The position numbers were made by a program, and so were the translations under genes. DNA of 14,291 bases from JBEIQE01 sp040376705 (GTDB lineage Bacteria; Pseudomonadota; Alphaproteobacteria; UBA2400), in the NCBI GenBank assembly GCA_040376705.1, contig JBEIQE010000024.1:1-14291 (forward strand), in the 5' to 3' direction. The notes beneath the pieces were generated by a model. The model saw only the letters and a list, made by a program, of their open reading frames with translations. It was not told where the DNA came from and made no database searches. Shown piece by piece: positions 13,151 to 14,291 of the stretch (position 1 is the first letter of the stretch; the number at the start of each line of letters is the position of its first letter).

Positions 13151-14291
13151 GGTCTAGCCTGAGTATCCGGTTGTCGGGTAAGTAGGGGAATGATGATGAA
13201 CACCAGCAGGGTGCCAATGCTAAACTGGCCGAGGAAGTCGACCTCGACCAGTGCGCGGATAAAGAACATGATAGCAAAACCAAAAGCAAAGCTGCTTTCA
13301 AGCGTCATGCTATCGCGCAATACGCGTTGCAGGCTCAGGGCCACATTTGTCAGGATCAGGCTGATGGCAATAATTAGCCCTATAATCCCTACATCTACAA
13401 ATGTTTGAATGTAGATATTATGGAAGTGGAACCCTGTTTTGGTAATAATGCCGAATTCGGCCCAATAACGCTCGGCCAGAGGTTGGCCGGGCGCCCAGAA
13501 GCCTGAGTAGCCCCAGCCAAGCCATGGGTGGTTCATCGCAGCCTTAAGGCCTTCACTCCATAAATAGGTGCGGCCTGTCAGTGTGCTGTCTTTGCCTAGC
13601 CTCTCCAGGGTTGCACCCTGCACATCAAGACTGAAAGCTTGCAGGTAAGCAAACATAGTTGCAATCAGAAAAATACCCATAATTATGAGTACTGGCCGCA
13701 GCCCGCGGGGAAAGCGCGTTATGGCATAGGCAGCCGATGTCGCGCCGATTACTACTGCTAATGAAAGGACTGAAGCAGCTGATTTGCACAGGTAAAGAGC
13801 AACAGCTCCCAGAACCAGCGGCAACAGCCCGTAAATGATTTTATCACGTGCCGGAATAGGGCCAAAAATGAGCAGTAGTGAAATGAAAATGCTTATATCT
13901 GCAAAAAGGCCGATCTGGTTTTTCGACGCAAAATAGCCGAACAGAGAATAGGCTTTAGTAAAATAGTCCTGCTGATAATTTCCGCTGAGTACCGAGGCGC
14001 CAAGAACAAGAAAACATCCAAGCGTGAGGCCTTTAAGTAGAGCTTCTATCCTTACTGTGCGCGCTATAATTGTAGTACAAAGCACCATGGTGAAAAACTG
14101 GATGCCGAAGTAGATGCTGCGGCTTGGTGTATATGACCAGAAGAACGAGTAGGTACACAGCAGCGGCAGCAGGCAAAGCAAAATTGTGATCCCAAATGGC
14201 TGGACTACCTGCCTTGGGCGCAACATAATTTGTGGAAACCAGAGGGCGTAGAGTACCAGAATAGAAAGCATGCCTACGACAGTTGAATGCG
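13147..14291 (-). CDS. Wzy/O-antigen ligase-like polymerase, N-terminus beyond window
   Basis: Polytopic inner-membrane protein of the Wzy/WaaL superfamily, which polymerises lipid-linked repeat units or ligates the polymer on the periplasmic side. The frame stays open to the right edge of the window (upstream of the ATG at 14271 it reads STVVG), and that ATG has no convincing ribosome binding site. The true start is therefore probably outside; about 381 residues are visible, against 400-450 for typical members. Many hydrophobic segments are seen. The Wzy_C-type periplasmic loop is marked by LTGRTYLWSEGL, then WLGWGYSGFW and, after a spacer, GFHFHNIYIQTFVDVGIIGL split across the conserved HN-x-G pattern. 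Polymerase and ligase cannot be told apart from sequence. Its linkage to flippase and glycosyltransferases favours Wzy. It heads the right-hand leftward operon, at least as far as can be seen. Confidence 0.85.
   Translation of the reverse strand, partial: HSTVVGMLSILVLYALWFPQIMLRPRQVVQPFGITILLCLLPLLCTYSFFWSYTPSRSIYFGIQFFTMVLCTTIIARTVRIEALLKGLTLGCFLVLGASVLSGNYQQDYFTKAYSLFGYFASKNQIGLFADISIFISLLLIFGPIPARDKIIYGLLPLVLGAVALYLCKSAASVLSLAVVIGATSAAYAITRFPRGLRPVLIIMGIFLIATMFAYLQAFSLDVQGATLERLGKDSTLTGRTYLWSEGLKAAMNHPWLGWGYSGFWAPGQPLAERYWAEFGIITKTGFHFHNIYIQTFVDVGIIGLIIAISLILTNVALSLQRVLRDSMTLESSFAFGFAIMFFIRALVEVDFLGQFSIGTLLVFIIIPLLTRQPDTQARP

Noticed and set aside
1..14291. Search for insertion sequences, transposase genes, CRISPR arrays, tRNA or rRNA genes
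   Set aside because: None of their marks (terminal inverted repeats with a transposase, regularly spaced repeats, cloverleaf or rRNA sequence) was seen; mosaic composition is the only sign of transfer.

Overview
The window is a segment of an exopolysaccharide or O-antigen type biosynthesis locus of the Wzx/Wzy-dependent kind. Thirteen protein genes can be supported; two run off the window edges and one is frameshifted. No RNA genes, CRISPR arrays, IS elements or replication origins were seen. The organism is most likely a Gram-negative proteobacterium, because the window carries an outer-membrane two-partner-secretion barrel. Alphaproteobacteria are favoured because the initiating sugar transferase reads like rhizobial ExoY. 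GC content looks like the mid-50s percent by eye. The phylum-level guess is an inference and I cannot name a genus.

Layout, left to right. (1) + strand, 1-1322: the 3' part of a TpsB/ShlB/FhaC-type outer-membrane transporter, followed by a 106-bp gap with a weak terminator-like hairpin and a possible promoter. (2) + strand, 1429-3703: galE (UDP-glucose 4-epimerase), an ExoY-like polyprenyl-phosphate sugar-1-phosphate transferase and a single-domain phosphomannose-isomerase-type cupin, packed with 4-nt and 1-nt overlaps. (3) - strand, 7574 down to 3693: four glycosyltransferases (a DDD-motif GT-A protein, a GT4 and two tandem paralogous GT2s), all joined by ATGA overlaps. (4) A 165-bp divergent control region, 7575-7739, containing nested inverted repeats. 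(5) + strand, 7740-11206: a GT2, a Wzx-like flippase and an acyltransferase-3 enzyme broken by a +1 shift at a G6 tract. (6) - strand, from the right edge down to 11175: a Wzy-like polymerase or ligase (N-terminus beyond the window), a GT4 and a GT2, again with ATGA overlaps. There is no gene-free stretch longer than 165 bp.

How the genes fit together (inference from known Wzx/Wzy pathways). GalE supplies UDP-galactose. The ExoY-like enzyme loads the first sugar phosphate onto undecaprenyl phosphate at the inner membrane. Up to seven glycosyltransferases extend the repeat unit. The acyltransferase would decorate it if the frameshift is absent or reversible. The flippase turns the lipid-linked unit to the periplasm and the Wzy-like protein polymerises it or ligates it. 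The chain-length regulator and outer-membrane export protein expected for such a locus are not in this window.

No wholly novel system is evident. The points worth following up are the G6 frameshift in the acyltransferase, near-identical 22-bp direct repeats exactly at both gene junctions of one GT2, two diverged copies of a GT2+GT4 pair, nested inverted repeats over the divergent promoter region, and unusual glycine-codon use in 7740-10106.
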